Made by a program: the position numbers and the translations under genes
Notes under the pieces: model-generated
The model's database searches: none
Seen by the model: only the letters and a program-made list of their open reading frames with translations
Told to the model about the DNA's origin: nothing
From: CAYUYV01 sp964449455
GTDB lineage: Bacteria > Pseudomonadota > Alphaproteobacteria > JAJFIK01
Assembly (NCBI GenBank): GCA_964449455.1
Contig: CAYUYV010000116.1
Coordinates: 1 to 16,243 of the forward strand
DNA length: 16,243 nucleotides
Direction: 5' to 3'
Shown: positions 15,651 through 16,243 of the stretch, one piece after another
How the letters are laid out: each line of letters starts with the position of its first letter
Position numbering within the stretch: the first letter of the stretch is position 1

Positions 15651-16243
15651 TCAAAGGCCCAGGATCATTTTTGCGATGATGTTGCGCTGGATCTCGTTGG
15701 AACCGCCATAGATCGAGGTCTTACGCATGTTGAAATAGACCGGCGCCACGCCGTCGGCGTAATCCGGCCCCACGGGGAAGATGTTGGATCCTTCCTTCTC
15801 GCCGTCCTTGTCGAAGGGCATGCTGTAGTATCCCACGGCTTCGACGACGAGTTCGGTCAGGCGCTGCTGGATCTCCGTACCCTTGATCTTCAGGATGGAG
15901 CTTTCCGGACCCGGACCATTACCGGCCTGTTCGGAGGCCAGCGTGCGCAGCTCCGTGAATTCGAGCGCCGTCAGATCGATCTCCAGCTCGGAAATCTTGC
16001 GCGAGAACTCAGGATCATTGATCAGGGGCTTGCCGTCCTGCTCTTCGGTGCGCGCGATGGACTTGAGACGCTCCAGACCCCGCTTTGAGCGGGCCACGCC
16101 GGCAATACCGGAGCGCTCATGGCTAAGGAGGAATTTGGCGTAGGTCCAACCCTCGTTCTCGACACCGATCAGGTTCTCGACGGGCACTTCGACATTGTCG
16201 AAATAGACCTCGTTCACCTCATGGCCGCCATCAATGGTGATGA
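15651..16243 (-). CDS. Acyl-CoA dehydrogenase, PimC-type large subunit (partial, N-terminus outside window)
   Basis: The frame is open to the right edge and ends at 15651, showing the last 197 residues. ITIDGGHEVNEVYFDNVEVPVENLIG and ENEGWTYAKFLLSHERSG mark the middle of an acyl-CoA dehydrogenase. KTSIYGGSNEIQRNIIAKMILGL is the C-terminal FAD and dimer-contact region. At the place where medium-chain enzymes carry the catalytic Glu (YEG), this one has YGG, as in many bacterial relatives. Together with the downstream gene it resembles PimC/PimD of pimeloyl-CoA degradation. It is upstream of that gene in the same operon. The absent N-terminus prevents a start call. Confidence 0.85.
   Translation of the reverse strand, partial: ITIDGGHEVNEVYFDNVEVPVENLIGVENEGWTYAKFLLSHERSGIAGVARSKRGLERLKSIARTEEQDGKPLINDPEFSRKISELEIDLTALEFTELRTLASEQAGNGPGPESSILKIKGTEIQQRLTELVVEAVGYYSMPFDKDGEKEGSNIFPVGPDYADGVAPVYFNMRKTSIYGGSNEIQRNIIAKMILGL

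Noticed and set aside
15651..16243. Loss of the catalytic Glu (YGG instead of YEG) as evidence for an inactive dehydrogenase
   Set aside because: Many active bacterial acyl-CoA dehydrogenases carry this GGSNEIQR form, so it is not unusual by itself.

Overview
The window is GC-rich DNA with densely packed, often overlapping genes. It looks like an alphaproteobacterial chromosome scaffold: the TatA and CobQ proteins, the PimC/PimD-type acyl-CoA dehydrogenase pair and the operon style all fit. This placement is by overall character only; no rRNA or other phylogenetic marker is present. The sequence is a draft assembly with two runs of exactly 100 N. Both runs are flanked by the same 55 bases on each side, so they are most likely overlapping contig ends rather than missing DNA.

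Layout. (1) Positions 1-1156, plus strand: the tail of an unknown gene, a 13-bp inverted repeat, and an FkbM-type methyltransferase. (2) Positions 1171-6405, minus strand, read from right to left: cobyric acid synthase cobQ, tatA, a PaaI-type hotdog thioesterase, a secreted M81 (MlrC-like) metallopeptidase and a DSD1-type PLP enzyme. The last three overlap or nearly overlap. (3) Positions 6484-14360, plus strand: a metal-uptake locus behind a good candidate Zur operator. It encodes a ZIP transporter, a His-rich DUF2796 (ZrgA-like) periplasmic protein, a DUF3299 protein, an ABC ATPase and an FtsX/MacB-type permease, then a TonB-dependent siderophore-type receptor and a Tat-exported isonitrile hydratase-like DJ-1/PfpI protein. 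(4) A strong bidirectional terminator at 14381-14410. (5) Positions 14433-16243, minus strand: two subunits of a PimC/PimD-type acyl-CoA dehydrogenase, the second cut by the window edge.

How the genes may work together. The ZIP, DUF2796, DUF3299, ATPase and permease set resembles the zinc-regulated zrg uptake locus of Vibrio cholerae, here led by a ZIP permease and apparently under Zur control. Downstream, the outer-membrane receptor is tightly coupled (23-nt gap) to a periplasm-directed enzyme that keeps the residues I recall as catalytic in isocyanide hydratase. The most interesting idea in the window is that the receptor imports a zinc complex of an isonitrile-containing metallophore, the Tat-exported enzyme destroys the isonitrile ligands in the periplasm, and the His-rich protein and inner-membrane transporters capture the released zinc. 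This is a hypothesis from gene context and motif conservation; nothing in the sequence proves the substrate.
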